A stretch of DNA of 46,925 bases from Polyangiaceae bacterium (GTDB taxonomy: Bacteria > Myxococcota_A > Polyangia > Polyangiales > Polyangiaceae): assembly GCA_020848455.1 (NCBI GenBank), contig JADLAB010000251.1:1-46925 (forward strand), written 5' to 3'. Position 1 is the stretch's first letter. Each line of letters begins with the position of its first letter. The notes beneath the pieces are model-generated. The model was not told the DNA's origin. It saw only the letters and a list, made by a program, of their open reading frames with translations, and did no database searches. The translations under genes were made by a program, and so were the position numbers. Positions 8,324 to 17,822 of the stretch are shown here, piece by piece.

Positions 8324-9258
8324 TGGCGGCCTCGGCGCGCGAGCTCGGGCTGACGGCCGCCGCCGTCCTCGCCGCGGTCGGCGCGATCGCGCTCGTGCGC
8401 GCGCCCCTCTGGGCCACCGAGCGGCAGGTCAAGGAGCGCTACGACGTCTACGTGCTGCCGCCCCCGGACGAGCTCAAGGTGCTGGCGCTCGGCTACGACT
8501 CGGCCGTGGCGGATCTCATCTGGTCGCACGTCATGGTGGAGCAGGGCCTGCACACCGAGGCGCGCCGCCGCTTCGACAACCTCGGGAAATTCTACGACGC
8601 CCTGCACGCCCTCGACCCCACCTGGCGCCGGCCCTACCTCTTCGCCGAGACCTTGTTCACGTTCACGGTCGAGACGCCGCCCCTCGAGGACGTGCTGAAG
8701 GCGCGCGAGGTGCTCGAGCGCGGTGTGGCGGCTCGGCCGCTCGACGGCGAGCTCTGGGCCGATCTTGGCTACTACACGTCGTTCTACGCACCGCCGAGCT
8801 TCCTCGAGCCCGACCACCCCGAGCTCGCCAAGGCGTGGCGCGCGGACGGCATCCGCTTCCTCGAGCGGGCGGCCGAGCTCAGCGGCGGCAAGACCGAGGT
8901 CGGCTGGAGCGCGATCACGGCGGCCTCGGCGCTCTGGAAGAAGGGCGAGACCGAGGCGACGCTGCGCTTTCTGCGGCGCGCGCTCGCCGTCACCGAGGAC
9001 GAGAGCCTGCGGGCCTACATCCGGGCGCAGCTCGCGGCGCTCGGCGCGAGCACCGACCCCGCCATCGAGCGCGCCTTTTCCGCGCGCTACCAGCGCTTCT
9101 GGCCCTTCTTCGGGAAAGCGCGCGCCCTCTTGCTCGGGCCGCCGCGCGATCCCGCGCGCTGCGCAGGCGCGGGCCACGGCGCCGAGCCGGAGTGCGCGGC
9201 GAGCTGGCTCGAGTGGGCCGAGCGCGAGGGAGGGGATCCCTGGCTCGACGAGCCCTGA
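8323..9258 (+). CDS. Membrane-anchored helical-repeat (TPR-like) protein of the pilin cluster
   Basis: 311 residues. An N-terminal hydrophobic segment (LTAAAVLAAVGAIALVRA, about residues 10-27) probably anchors it, followed by YVLPPPDELKVLALGYDSAVADLIW and helical repeats with TPR-like spacing (LGKFYDALHALDPTWRRPY, REVLERGVAARPLDGELWADLGYY, AITAASALWKKGETEATLRFLRRAL). The ATG at 8323 overlaps the preceding stop; a GTG at 8320 is an alternative. By context it could be a pilus assembly or stability factor acting on the neighbouring pilins, as TPR lipoproteins such as PilF/Tgl do for secretins, but no lipobox is present and the sequence is not one I recognise as a named family. Confidence 0.78.
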   Translation: MAASARELGLTAAAVLAAVGAIALVRAPLWATERQVKERYDVYVLPPPDELKVLALGYDSAVADLIWSHVMVEQGLHTEARRRFDNLGKFYDALHALDPTWRRPYLFAETLFTFTVETPPLEDVLKAREVLERGVAARPLDGELWADLGYYTSFYAPPSFLEPDHPELAKAWRADGIRFLERAAELSGGKTEVGWSAITAASALWKKGETEATLRFLRRALAVTEDESLRAYIRAQLAALGASTDPAIERAFSARYQRFWPFFGKARALLLGPPRDPARCAGAGHGAEPECAASWLEWAEREGGDPWLDEP

Positions 9259-9279
9259 CGGCTCGCCGACGCGCCCGCG

Positions 9280-11328
9280 TCAGCCGCCCTCGCTCTCCTT
9301 GAAGGTGACGGCGACGGCCTTGTTCTCGCCGGCGGCCACGGTCACCGTGCGCTGCTTGCGACCGCGGGTCTTGTGGATGAAGGTCACGGTGTGCGGGCCC
9401 GGCTCGACCTGCTTGGTCTGCGGCACGAGGCCGAGCGGCTGACCGTCGAGGAGCACGTTCGAGGGCGGGATCGAGTTCATGCTGATCGTCGCCTTGCCAC
9501 CGCCCGCGGGCGGCGGCGCCTTGGCCGAGCTCGAGGCCGGCGGCGCGACCGTCGCGGCGCTACCCACGAGCGGCGGCTGGGCCTCGGGGGCCTGCTGCAG
9601 CTCGATGTTGACCGTCTTCTCGGGCTTGTCGTCGTCGAAGGCGAGCGTGTCCTTGAGGTCGGCGAAGCCCTTCTTGGCCGCCTCGAGCGTCCAGCGCTTC
9701 GAGGTGTCGAGCGTGCGCTCGATCTTGTTGTCGCGGGTCAGCCTGAAGTCGAGGATCTCGCTCTTGTTGTCGTCCTCGTTCGTGAGCTTGACGCCCGCGG
9801 CCGGGGTCACGAGCACGAAGGTGACCTTCACCTTGAGCAGCGTGAGGGCGATCTCGCCGAGGTCCTTCGTGGCCCCCGCGGCGACTTCGACCTCCATCTC
9901 CTTGGCGGCGAACTCCTTCGGCCCGACGAGCTTGATCTTCACCGTGCCGGGCTTGAGGTCCTTGAGCTCGTAGGGCTTGCCCTTCTCGAGGGTCGTCTTC
10001 TCGACGCCGTCGATGATGACCTTCACCCCGCCCTGCTTGCTGGCGAGCTTGATCGTCGCCGGCCCCGTCGCGGGCGGCGGCTGCGAGGCGACGGGCGGCG
10101 CCGTCTTCTCGGGCCCGACCGGGGCCGCCACGCCGATGTCGACCGTGACGGGCGTCTCGGCGCCGCTGTCGATCTGCACGTCGAGGACGCGCGAGCCCTT
10201 GTCCTTGGCGACGACCTTGACGTTGTACTTTCCGGCCTTCAGGTCCTTGACGGTGCAGGGCGTGTTGTCGCAGCGCCGCTGCCCCTCGATGTACACCTCG
10301 GCCACGTCGACGGGCGCACCCTGGTACACGACGTCGATGCGCAGCGCTCCGCCGCCCCCCTTGTCGCTGCGCAGGACCACGAACACGACCGCGATGATCG
10401 CGACCAGGGCGACGAGCGCGATGAGGTAGGGGACGGGCCCACGGCGCGCCTCGCCCGCCGCGGGGGGCGCCTGCCAGCTCGGCTCCTTCGGACGCGGCAT
10501 CGACGGCGGCGTGGGGGCCGGCGCCGGGATCTCGCGCGGCACCGGCGCGGGTGCCGGGATCTGCGCCATGACGGGCGGGGGCGCCGGGGTCGGCGCCACC
10601 ATCGGAACGGCCGCCGCCGTTCGGCCCGAGCCCTTGAGCAGCGCCGCGGCCATGCCGACGTTGCGCTTGGCGGTGTCGTCGGCGTCGACGCGCACCGCAC
10701 GGGGGCCCTTCGAGGCCTCGAAGCCCTGGAAGAGGTCGACGCTCTGCTCCGCGAAGACGTGCGTCGACTCCTCCTGATCGTCCCAGTCGAGGTCGGCCGT
10801 GGCAGCCCCGGGCAGGATGCTGTCGTCGTCGTCCTTGACCGCGATGGCGGGCGCTTCGCTCATGCGGGGCGAGCGCGACGGCGGGGGCGTCGGCTTCGGC
10901 AGCACGGCCGGAGCCGAGCCGCCGGAGCTCGGGGCGATCGGCAGGCTCGCGGGCCCGGGGCCACTGCCGCGGGCTGCGTCCTTGCTCGGGGGCGGGGTCG
11001 GCGCCGGCAGCGGCGTGGGAGCCGGGAGCGGAACGGGGCCGCCCGCCTCCTTGCCGCGACTCGGGACCTTCGAGGGCGGTGGGAGCGGTCGGCTCGCGGG
11101 CCCCATCGGGGTCGAGGTCGGCGGCGGGGGCAGCGGCTTGCTCACCGGTCCCTTGGCGGACGGCGGCGGCAGAGGTCTGCTGACGGGGCCGGACGGCGGC
11201 GGTGGGGCCATCATGCCCCCGCGCAGCGTGGCAGGCGCGATCGGTACCGGCTTCTGTGACCCGGCGCGGCCCTTTTTGGACAGCCCCTCGAAGACGTCGA
11301 GGTCGCTGCCACCCTTGTCATCCGCCAT
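9280..11328 (-). CDS. PEGA-domain single-pass membrane protein with proline-rich cytoplasmic region
   Basis: 682 residues. N-terminal MADDKGGSDLDVFEGLSKKG is followed by a long Pro/Ala/Ser-rich region (about 25-165) with repeats of the type GPVSRPLPPPS, then acidic DDQEESTHVFAEQSVDLFQGF near 195, a second proline-rich stretch, a transmembrane helix (PYLIALVALVAIIAVVFVVL, about 300-320) and beta-rich PEGA-like domains to the C-terminus (VKVIIDGVEKTTLEKGKPYELKD; SNVLLDGQPLGLVPQTKQVEPG). PEGA domains usually sit outside the cytoplasmic membrane and are thought to bind surface or peptide ligands. The N-terminal half may be a protein-interaction platform. It is convergent with the pilin cluster (21 bp between stops). 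Precise role unknown. Confidence 0.88.
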   Translation of the reverse strand: MADDKGGSDLDVFEGLSKKGRAGSQKPVPIAPATLRGGMMAPPPPSGPVSRPLPPPSAKGPVSKPLPPPPTSTPMGPASRPLPPPSKVPSRGKEAGGPVPLPAPTPLPAPTPPPSKDAARGSGPGPASLPIAPSSGGSAPAVLPKPTPPPSRSPRMSEAPAIAVKDDDDSILPGAATADLDWDDQEESTHVFAEQSVDLFQGFEASKGPRAVRVDADDTAKRNVGMAAALLKGSGRTAAAVPMVAPTPAPPPVMAQIPAPAPVPREIPAPAPTPPSMPRPKEPSWQAPPAAGEARRGPVPYLIALVALVAIIAVVFVVLRSDKGGGGALRIDVVYQGAPVDVAEVYIEGQRRCDNTPCTVKDLKAGKYNVKVVAKDKGSRVLDVQIDSGAETPVTVDIGVAAPVGPEKTAPPVASQPPPATGPATIKLASKQGGVKVIIDGVEKTTLEKGKPYELKDLKPGTVKIKLVGPKEFAAKEMEVEVAAGATKDLGEIALTLLKVKVTFVLVTPAAGVKLTNEDDNKSEILDFRLTRDNKIERTLDTSKRWTLEAAKKGFADLKDTLAFDDDKPEKTVNIELQQAPEAQPPLVGSAATVAPPASSSAKAPPPAGGGKATISMNSIPPSNVLLDGQPLGLVPQTKQVEPGPHTVTFIHKTRGRKQRTVTVAAGENKAVAVTFKESEGG

Positions 11329-11715
11329 GTTCTATCTCGAGCTCCTCACGGCCGGTGCGAGCACCGGTGCGCCGCAGTCTCCCGCCCCCCCGAAGACGTC
11401 GTGCCCGCGCGGACGGTCCGGCGAGCGAGTTCTGACGACGCACATCGGGGGTGGAGCGGGTAGCAAGTGGTCTCGCGGCGTTTGCACACCGCGCCCGCCA
11501 CGGCGCGAGCCCAGGCGACCGCCAAGAACGCGGGCGCGTGCTCCAGCCACGGCGAGCGCACAATCGTCTCTCGGCTGGAGTATAGGCGGAATCTCCTCCG
11601 GTCCGCCAGTCACCCGACCGCCCGAGCCCGGCGACGGGGCTCGCGCGGCGGTTTTCTGCGGCGCACGGGTCACCAGGCCCTCGGCGGTGGGCCGCCCCCC
11701 GTCGCTCGCGACGCG
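11329..11715. other. 387-bp intergenic region between two minus-strand genes
   Basis: No credible gene: short open frames here have no recognisable family or ribosome-binding site. It contains the palindrome CCGGTGC-GA-GCACCGG at 11352-11367, which overlaps the 10-bp self-complementary GCACCGGTGC (11361-11370), 24 bp upstream of the PEGA gene start. That may be an operator or leader hairpin. Confidence 0.5.
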
Positions 11716-14388
11716 CTACTGGGCGTCGCCCTTGGGCTTCTTGAAGTAGCGGATCCGCTGCGACTGGAGCGGATGCCACTCGCGCATCGGAACGATCGGG
11801 GTGTCCTGGAAGACGCGGCGGCCGCCAGGCACGGCAGCCTTGCGGTAGAGATGCACCACCGCCGGATCCGTGCGCAGCCGCTTCGGCCCCCCCGCGAGGT
11901 CCGTGTCGCCGCCGAGCGCCACGCCGAGGGTGCGCTCGAGCAGGAGCGGCGAGCGGACGCCCATCGCGCCGAGCAGCTCGACGAGCGCCTTCGGCGCGGC
12001 GCCGCCGGGGTCGAGGGCCTCGGCGTACACGAGCATCCCGCGCTCGTCCTGCACGCCGGCGGCCGCCGCGACCTTCGCGGGCGCCTTGTCGGGCTCGAGC
12101 CCCGACAGGAGCCGCACGGCGTGCGGCACCGGCGCGCTCGGCGCGACGGCGAAGGCGTCGGGCGAGACCCAGAGCGAGAGCTCGCCCCGCGCGCCCTCCG
12201 CGCCGGGGTCGATCGCCGCGACCACGCTCGGGCTCGCCGGACCACCCTGGGCCGCCGACGCGCTCGTCGTCAGCATGCGCGGATCGATCGCGAGCAGGCG
12301 CACCGTGCCGCCGCCCGCGAGCGGCGCCTCGCCGAGGGCGAGCGCGTACGGGAAGCCGTGCTGCGGCAGGCCCTTCACGCGCCACCCCGCGCCCTCCGCG
12401 ACGCCGGGCGGCGGCGGCCCCGGCAAGAGATCGCGCAGCAGCATGTAGAAGTAGTCGCGCGCCTCGCGCTTGATGTAGCGCGGGAAGTACATGAGCCCCA
12501 TGCCGGCGATGAAGCGCCGCCCGCGGAACTTCCAGCCCTCCATGTCGGGCACGTCGCCCTCGGCCTCGAGCTTCGGCCGCAGCTCCTTGCCGAGCGGCTG
12601 GAACTCGGCCGCCGGCTCGACGCGGTAGAACTCGAGCCCGCTGTGGCCGGCGTTCATGTCGAGCGCGAGACCGTAGCTGCAGCGCGCCTGGATCATCGCC
12701 TGGGCGAGCGCCTCGGGCGAGAGGTCGGCGCCGTAGAAGTAGGCGATGAACGACTCGGCGGTGAGGCACATGCCCGTGCGCACGGTGTGCGTCTTGTCGG
12801 CCCAGTCGGGCGGCGTCCCACCCCACCAGGTGCGCCCGTACGGGTTGAAGGTGCCGTCCTGCACGAGCACCGTCATGTTCTGCCGGTAGCTCATCATGTC
12901 GTCGGGGAGCGTGGGATCGTTCGGCCACGTGCCGAGCACGGTGCTGCCGTCGCGCAGCACGCCGACCGTCGCGGCGTAGGGCTTGGGCGGTAGGTAGATG
13001 ACCCCGTCGCTCATCATCCCGAACTCGCCGTGCTCCGCCTGGAACCCGGCGTTGCACGTCGCCGCCAGGCGCCGCAGCACCGACGGGTCGCGCGGCACCA
13101 TGCCCGCGCCCGTCTCGCCCGTGGCGCTCTTCGGCTCGGCGACGCCGGCCATCGTGTGGAGCTCCACCTGGCGCGGATCCCAGAGCGCGATGTAGACGAC
13201 GCTCTGCTTGCGCGTCCGGTCGGAGCGGATGAACGTGGTCGCGAACGCCGCCCCGAGGCCGGGCAGCGTGCGGATGGTGGGATCGTCCGTCTTCGGGTTC
13301 CACTCGCCCTCGCCCTGGAGGGCGGGCGTGACCCAGAGCTCGAGGGGCGGCGGGGGGAAGCCGATGTCGGGATCGACGGGCACCGCCTGCTTGACCGGCG
13401 CGAGCTCCTGCTCGTCGCCGATCTCCTCCGCGATCGACGCCTCGGCCGTCTCGCTGCTCGCGAAGTCGCCCGAGCTGCCGAACAGCGACAGCACCCGGAG
13501 GCGCACCTGCTTCAGGTACTGCGTGCCCTCCTCGCCGATCCACGACACGTCGCGCAGCCGGTCGGCGCTCCAGGTCTCGAGGTTGCCGGGCTTGGTCTCG
13601 ACGTACTCCTCGGCCTCGAGCCAGTCGGGCGTGCCCGTCGGCGCGGCGAGGTCGACGAAGCCGCGCCGGTCGTCGGCCGTCACCGACAGGCCGCGCTCGT
13701 CGAGCGTGAGCGACAGGGCGTGCGGGGCCGGCTCGACCGTGTAGGTGTAGCGGGCGACACCGCGAAACCGGCCCGTGTGCTGCAGGTTCGTCAGCGCGAT
13801 CTGCACCCGCTCGAGCCGCGTCAGCGGCTCGTCGCCGAGGGAGCTGCCGCGCTCGAGGTCGAAGAGCCGGATGCGGTTCGGGCGCGCGTCGTGGACGAGC
13901 GGCTGCTCGACGAACGCGAAGCGTCGGCTCGCGCCGCCGAGGCCCTGCGAGGTGACGGGGCGACCCTCGTCGACGGCGCTCGTCTCGGTGAGGTTGTAGG
14001 CGGTGCCGACGTCGAGCAGGACGCCCTCGGGCGAGAGCCGCGCATAGGCGAGGAACACGTCGTGGGGCTCGCCTTCGCCCGGCGCCGCACGCGCGACGAC
14101 CGGCACCGAGGCGACGAGCGAGCGCAGCGCGCCGAGCGGCGGGGCGTCGAGCCAGGCCACGCCCTCGCGGTCCACGACGAGCCCGCGCAGGCCGAGCTCC
14201 TCGGCGAGCGCGCTCGTGCGGTCGACGTCGCTCCGCACGCGGTGACCCGTCGTCACGACGAGCGCGAGCGCCGCTCCGGCGACCACCAGCCGGTAGCGGT
14301 GGCGACGCACGGGGCGCGCGCCCTCGTCGGCCGAACCGCCGCCGCGGTCGGCGCGGCTCTGCACGGTGATTTCCGGCACGACGCTCAC
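11716..14388 (-). CDS. Large membrane-anchored protein with phosphodiester-glycosidase-like (NAGPA) domain
   Basis: 890 residues from GTG 14388 (VSVVPEITVQSRADRG). A basic stretch precedes one transmembrane helix (YRLVVAGAALALVVTTG, about 30-47), so most of the protein is outside the cytoplasm. From about residue 440 comes TCNAGFQAEHGEFGMMSDG, then VLVQDGTFNPYG, RTGMCLTAESFIAYFYG (about 535) and YGLALDMNAGHSGLEFY (about 577), the order expected for phosphodiester glycosidase/DUF2233-type domains (NaGF, RTaiG, LDgG). The C-terminal 250 residues and first 400 residues match nothing I know. The open frame extends upstream to 14808, over the xth gene, but the sequence there has no protein-like character. 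Substrate unknown; cell-surface glycan or phosphodiester turnover is a guess. Confidence 0.82.
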   Translation of the reverse strand: MSVVPEITVQSRADRGGGSADEGARPVRRHRYRLVVAGAALALVVTTGHRVRSDVDRTSALAEELGLRGLVVDREGVAWLDAPPLGALRSLVASVPVVARAAPGEGEPHDVFLAYARLSPEGVLLDVGTAYNLTETSAVDEGRPVTSQGLGGASRRFAFVEQPLVHDARPNRIRLFDLERGSSLGDEPLTRLERVQIALTNLQHTGRFRGVARYTYTVEPAPHALSLTLDERGLSVTADDRRGFVDLAAPTGTPDWLEAEEYVETKPGNLETWSADRLRDVSWIGEEGTQYLKQVRLRVLSLFGSSGDFASSETAEASIAEEIGDEQELAPVKQAVPVDPDIGFPPPPLELWVTPALQGEGEWNPKTDDPTIRTLPGLGAAFATTFIRSDRTRKQSVVYIALWDPRQVELHTMAGVAEPKSATGETGAGMVPRDPSVLRRLAATCNAGFQAEHGEFGMMSDGVIYLPPKPYAATVGVLRDGSTVLGTWPNDPTLPDDMMSYRQNMTVLVQDGTFNPYGRTWWGGTPPDWADKTHTVRTGMCLTAESFIAYFYGADLSPEALAQAMIQARCSYGLALDMNAGHSGLEFYRVEPAAEFQPLGKELRPKLEAEGDVPDMEGWKFRGRRFIAGMGLMYFPRYIKREARDYFYMLLRDLLPGPPPPGVAEGAGWRVKGLPQHGFPYALALGEAPLAGGGTVRLLAIDPRMLTTSASAAQGGPASPSVVAAIDPGAEGARGELSLWVSPDAFAVAPSAPVPHAVRLLSGLEPDKAPAKVAAAAGVQDERGMLVYAEALDPGGAAPKALVELLGAMGVRSPLLLERTLGVALGGDTDLAGGPKRLRTDPAVVHLYRKAAVPGGRRVFQDTPIVPMREWHPLQSQRIRYFKKPKGDAQ

Positions 14389-14458
14389 CCGAACGCCTTG
14401 CCGGGTAGCACTGTTCCCGCCCGGTCGCCATCGCGCCGGGGCGCGTCGGCCGGGCGCC

Positions 14459-15235
14459 TCACCCGGCGGCGAGCTCGACCACGAGCGGGGCGTGGTCGCT
14501 CGGGCTCTTGCCCTTGCGCGCGTTGCGGTCGACCGCCACGGCGCGGCAGCGGGCGGCGAGGGCGGGCGAGCCGAGCGCGTGGTCGATGCGCAGGCCGTGG
14601 TTCTTCGGGAAGCCGAGCATGCGGTAGTCCCACCAGGTGTAGGCGACGCCGTCCGGGTGCAGCTGGCGGTACAGATCGACGAGGCCGAGCCCGACCAGGC
14701 GCCCGTAGGCGGCGCGCTCCTCGTCGCTGCACAGCACCTGCCCCCGGAACGCCTCGGGGTCGTAGACGTCGCGGTCGCCGGGCGCCACGTTGTAGTCGCC
14801 GCACACACACAGGAGCGGGTGGCGCGCGAGCGCGCGCTCGAGGTAGCGGGCGAGCCGCTCGAACCAGCGGAGCTTGTAGGCGTAGGCGTCCGAGCCGAGC
14901 GCGCCGCCGTTCGGCGCGTACAGGCACACGAAGCGCACCCCGTCGTCGAGGGTCGCCGCGGCGAGGCGCGCCTGCGGATCGTCGTCGCCGTCGCCGAGGC
15001 CGAGCTCGATCTCGTCGAGGCGGCCGCGGGCGACGATGGCCACGCCGTTGTAGCCCTTCTGGCCGAGCACGGCGGCGCGATAGCCGAGCGCCTCGAAGGG
15101 CTCGCGCGGGAAGCCCGACTCGACGGACTTGATCTCCTGCATGCCGAGCGCCGTCGGCTCGGTGGCCGCGAGCCAGGCCGTCACGCGCTCGGCGCGCGCC
15201 TTGATGCCGTTGATGTTCCAGGTCGCGAGCTTCAC
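14459..15235 (-). CDS. xth: Exodeoxyribonuclease III (AP endonuclease)
   Basis: 258-residue EEP-fold nuclease that cuts DNA at abasic sites and removes 3' blocks. Motifs run in the expected order: KLATWNINGIKAR (start), GMQEIKS with the metal-binding Glu near residue 35, KGYNGVAIV, VCLYAPNGG, CGDYNVAPGDRDVYDP, and the C-terminal KSPSDHAPLVVEL with the catalytic Asp-His. The GTG at 15235 is chosen because VKLATWNING is the conserved N-terminus; no upstream start gives family sequence. No good Shine-Dalgarno precedes it. Divergent from gatC, 97 bp apart. Confidence 0.93.
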   Translation of the reverse strand: MKLATWNINGIKARAERVTAWLAATEPTALGMQEIKSVESGFPREPFEALGYRAAVLGQKGYNGVAIVARGRLDEIELGLGDGDDDPQARLAAATLDDGVRFVCLYAPNGGALGSDAYAYKLRWFERLARYLERALARHPLLCVCGDYNVAPGDRDVYDPEAFRGQVLCSDEERAAYGRLVGLGLVDLYRQLHPDGVAYTWWDYRMLGFPKNHGLRIDHALGSPALAARCRAVAVDRNARKGKSPSDHAPLVVELAAG

Positions 15236-15296
15236 GGAGGCGCAGCATACAGCGGTGGGGCGCCGGGCGCCGCCCGCGCAGCCTCGAGCGGGAGGC

Positions 15297-15326
15297 CTGC
15301 CACTCGCGCCGGGCTCGTAGTAGAGG
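15297..15326 (+). promoter_or_regulatory. Candidate promoter for gatC
   Basis: CTGCCA (15297-15302), 18 bp, TAGAGG (15321-15326). The gatC ATG is at 15333, so transcription would begin essentially at the start codon. It is a weak -35 with a plausible -10, similar in placement to the elements ahead of the regulator and aminopeptidase genes. Confidence 0.3.
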
Positions 15327-15332
15327 TCGGGC

Positions 15333-15635
15333 ATGTCCCAGGCACCCGTGGACACCGCCGAGGTGCGGCGCATCGCGGAGCTCGCACGGCTCGAGCTCTC
15401 GGAGGAGGAGCTCGGGCGCATGACGCGCGAGCTCGGCGCGATCCTCGCGTACGTGCAGGAGCTCGAGGCCGTGGACACGAGCGGCGTCGAGCCGCTCGCC
15501 CACGTCGGGCGGCAGACGCTCGGCGTGCGCGCCGACCGAGAAGAGCCGTCTCTCGAGCCCGCCGTCGCGCTCGCCGAGGCGCCCCGCCCCCTCGGCGGCG
15601 GCTTCGGCGTGCCGGCTTTCGTGGACGAGGGCTGA
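15333..15635 (+). CDS. gatC: Asp/Glu-tRNA(Asn/Gln) amidotransferase subunit C
   Basis: 100-residue GatC, the small subunit that wraps GatA and GatB in the GatCAB complex, which converts Glu-tRNA(Gln) and/or Asp-tRNA(Asn) to the amidated forms. Family motifs: [17 protein letters not shown] at the start, [25 protein letters not shown] in the middle, and the final [15 protein letters not shown] matching the usual F-VP--- ending. Length is normal. gatA follows after a single base, so the two are co-transcribed. GatB is not in the window. Confidence 0.95.
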   Translation: MSQAPVDTAEVRRIAELARLELSEEELGRMTRELGAILAYVQELEAVDTSGVEPLAHVGRQTLGVRADREEPSLEPAVALAEAPRPLGGGFGVPAFVDEG

Positions 15636-15636
15636 C

Positions 15637-17172
15637 ATGGCACGGGCGACGGACTCCACCCCGAGCACCAGCCTGACCGCACTCGCGGCCGCGGTGCGGA
15701 GCGGCGCCACGAGCGCCGAGGCGCTCACCGAGCACGCGCTCGAGCGCATCCGGGCACTCGACGGCGAGCTCGGGGCCTTCCTGCACGTCGCGGCCGACGC
15801 GGCCCGGGCCGAGGCGCGCGCGCTCGATGCCCGCCGGCGGCGCGGCGAGACGCTCGGCCCCCTCGCGGGCGTGCCGATCGCGCTGAAGGACGCGCTCTGC
15901 ACGCACGACCAGCCGACCACGGCGGGCTCGCGCATCCTCGTGCAGCGGCGCCCCGACGGGAGCGAGCACCCCTGGCAGCCCCCCTACGACGCGACGGTGG
16001 TCGCGCGCCTGCGCGCCGCGGACGCGGTGCTCATCGGCAAGACGAACCTCGACGAGCTCGCGATGGGCTCGTCGACCGAGAACAGCGCCTTCCGGCCCAC
16101 GAAGAACCCGTGGGACACGACCCGCATCCCGGGCGGCTCCTCGGGCGGCAGCGCGGTCGCGGTCGCCGCCGGGATGGCGCTCGGGGCGCTCGGCAGCGAC
16201 ACCGGCGGCTCCGTGCGCCAGCCGGCGGCGCTCACGCACGTCGTCGGCGTCAAGCCGAGCTACGGGCGCGTCTCGCGCTACGGCCTCATCGCGTTCGCCT
16301 CGAGCCTGGATCAGGTCGGCCCCTTCGCCGCCGACGTGCGCGGGGCTGCGGCGCTCACGGCGGTCGTCGCGGGCCACGATCCGCGCGACGCGACCTCCCT
16401 CGAGGCACCCGTGCCCGACTACCTCGCCGCCTGCGAGCGCGGCGTCGCCGGCCTGCGCATCGGCGTGCCGGAGGAGTACTTCGCGGCGGGGCTCGACCCC
16501 GAGGTCGAAGAGAACGTGCGCGCCGCGCTCGCGGCGCTCGCCGCGCAGGGCGCCGTCCTCCGACCCGTGCACCTGCCGCACACGCGCCACGCGGTCGCGA
16601 CCTACTACGTGATCGCCACGGCCGAGGCCTCGAGCAACCTGGCGCGCTTCGACGGCGTGCGCTTCGGCCTGCGGGCGGGCGAGCGCGCCGAGCTCGGGCG
16701 GATGTACGAGCGCACGCGCGGCGCGGGCTTCGGGCGCGAGGTCAAGCGCCGCATCATGCTCGGCACCTACGTGCTGTCCGCCGGCTACTACGAGGCCTAC
16801 TACCTGCGCGCGCAGCGCGTGCGCGCGCTCATCAAGCGCGACTTCGACGCGGCCTTCGCCGAGGTCGACCTCGTCGCGACGCCGGTCTCCCCGACCGTGG
16901 CCTTCCCGCTCGGCTCGCGCCTCGACGATCCGCTCGCGATGTACCTCGCCGACGTCTACACGCTGCCGGCCAGCCTCGCGGGCGTGTGCGCCGTGAGCGT
17001 GCCGTGCGCGCTCGGGCGCACGAGCGGGCTCCCGGTCGGGCTGCAGCTCGTCGCGCCGGCGCTCGAGGAGGCGCGGCTCTTCGCGGCGGCGGCGGCGTGG
17101 GAGGACGTGTCGCCCGGGCGCGGTCTCTGCCCGCCCGTCCACGCGCCCGCCGCGCCGATCGTGGCGCCGTGA
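15637..17172 (+). CDS. gatA: Asp/Glu-tRNA(Asn/Gln) amidotransferase subunit A
   Basis: 511-residue amidase-signature enzyme that hydrolyses glutamine and supplies ammonia to GatB. The Ser-cisSer-Lys triad is visible: Lys in [10 protein letters not shown] (about residue 83), the serine pair in [14 protein letters not shown] (about 165) and [12 protein letters not shown] (about 188-199). [21 protein letters not shown] is the diagnostic GatA segment, and [20 protein letters not shown] is also conserved. Length is slightly above the usual 485-490. The last bases GTGA overlap the start of the acetyltransferase gene, so the operon continues downstream. Confidence 0.96.
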   Translation: MARATDSTPSTSLTALAAAVRSGATSAEALTEHALERIRALDGELGAFLHVAADAARAEARALDARRRRGETLGPLAGVPIALKDALCTHDQPTTAGSRILVQRRPDGSEHPWQPPYDATVVARLRAADAVLIGKTNLDELAMGSSTENSAFRPTKNPWDTTRIPGGSSGGSAVAVAAGMALGALGSDTGGSVRQPAALTHVVGVKPSYGRVSRYGLIAFASSLDQVGPFAADVRGAAALTAVVAGHDPRDATSLEAPVPDYLAACERGVAGLRIGVPEEYFAAGLDPEVEENVRAALAALAAQGAVLRPVHLPHTRHAVATYYVIATAEASSNLARFDGVRFGLRAGERAELGRMYERTRGAGFGREVKRRIMLGTYVLSAGYYEAYYLRAQRVRALIKRDFDAAFAEVDLVATPVSPTVAFPLGSRLDDPLAMYLADVYTLPASLAGVCAVSVPCALGRTSGLPVGLQLVAPALEEARLFAAAAAWEDVSPGRGLCPPVHAPAAPIVAP

Positions 17173-17822
17173 GCGACGTCACCCCGTGCGTGGTCGTCGC
17201 GGCGAGCGCCGCGCACCGGGCGTGCCTCGCGGCGCTGTTCGCGGACACCGCGCACGCCTCGGCCGGCTGCTACTGCCGCTTCTGGCACTTCGAGGGCGAC
17301 GACAACGCCTGGCAGGCGCGCCTCGCCGAGCCCGACGCGAACCGGGTGGCCTTCGAGCGCGACCTCGCCGCGGGCGCGCCCGAGGCCGCCGGCCTCGTGG
17401 CCCTCGACGCCGACGGTCGCGCCCTCGGCTGGCTCAAGCTCGCCCCGAAGGCGGTGCTCGGCAAGCTCGCGACGCGACGCCCCTACCGCGGCGTCGCCTG
17501 CCTCTCCGGTGCGCGCGCCGCAGAGTCGGGCGTGCTCGTCATCGGCTGCGCGCTCGTCCTTGCGAGCGAGCGCCGGCGCGGTGTCTTCGCGGCGCTCGTC
17601 GCCGGCGCCGTCGGGCACGCGCGCCGTACCGGGGCGCACGCCGTCGAGGCGGTGCCGCGGCGCGCCCAGGGACCCGTGCGGGACGAGGAGCTCTGGACCG
17701 GCGTGCCGTCGGTGTTCGAGCGGCTCGGCTTCCGCGCGGTCGACGGCCACGAGGCCTACCCGGTGCTGCGGCTCGAGCTCGCTCCGGCGGGCGCCGGGGC
17801 GGAGGGCGCCTCCCGTGCCTGA
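17169..17822 (+). CDS. GNAT-family N-acetyltransferase
   Basis: 217 residues from GTG 17169, overlapping the gatA stop by 4 bp. The N-terminal [24 protein letters not shown] contains the CxCRFW signature found in a subgroup of GNAT proteins. The acetyl-CoA fold is suggested by [19 protein letters not shown] (strands with the usual G-x-L), [31 protein letters not shown] (the pyrophosphate-binding loop and helix, with an ERRRGV motif in place of RGxG) and the late [13 protein letters not shown]. Substrate unknown. It lies between gatA and truB, but no functional link to tRNA is evident beyond co-transcription. Confidence 0.85.
   Translation: MSDVTPCVVVAASAAHRACLAALFADTAHASAGCYCRFWHFEGDDNAWQARLAEPDANRVAFERDLAAGAPEAAGLVALDADGRALGWLKLAPKAVLGKLATRRPYRGVACLSGARAAESGVLVIGCALVLASERRRGVFAALVAGAVGHARRTGAHAVEAVPRRAQGPVRDEELWTGVPSVFERLGFRAVDGHEAYPVLRLELAPAGAGAEGASRA

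Noticed and set aside
11332-11673. Possible 113-residue gene on the minus strand in the 387-bp intergenic region
   Set aside because: The product is low-complexity with no ribosome-binding site or family pattern; treated as intergenic.
14389-14808. Upstream extension of the glycosidase-like protein
   Set aside because: The residues before VSVVPEITVQ look like an out-of-frame reading of xth, and the extension would overlap that gene.
13030-15132. 700-residue open frame on the plus strand across the glycosidase-like and xth genes
   Set aside because: It spans two clear genes on the other strand and has Arg-rich composition with no family motifs.
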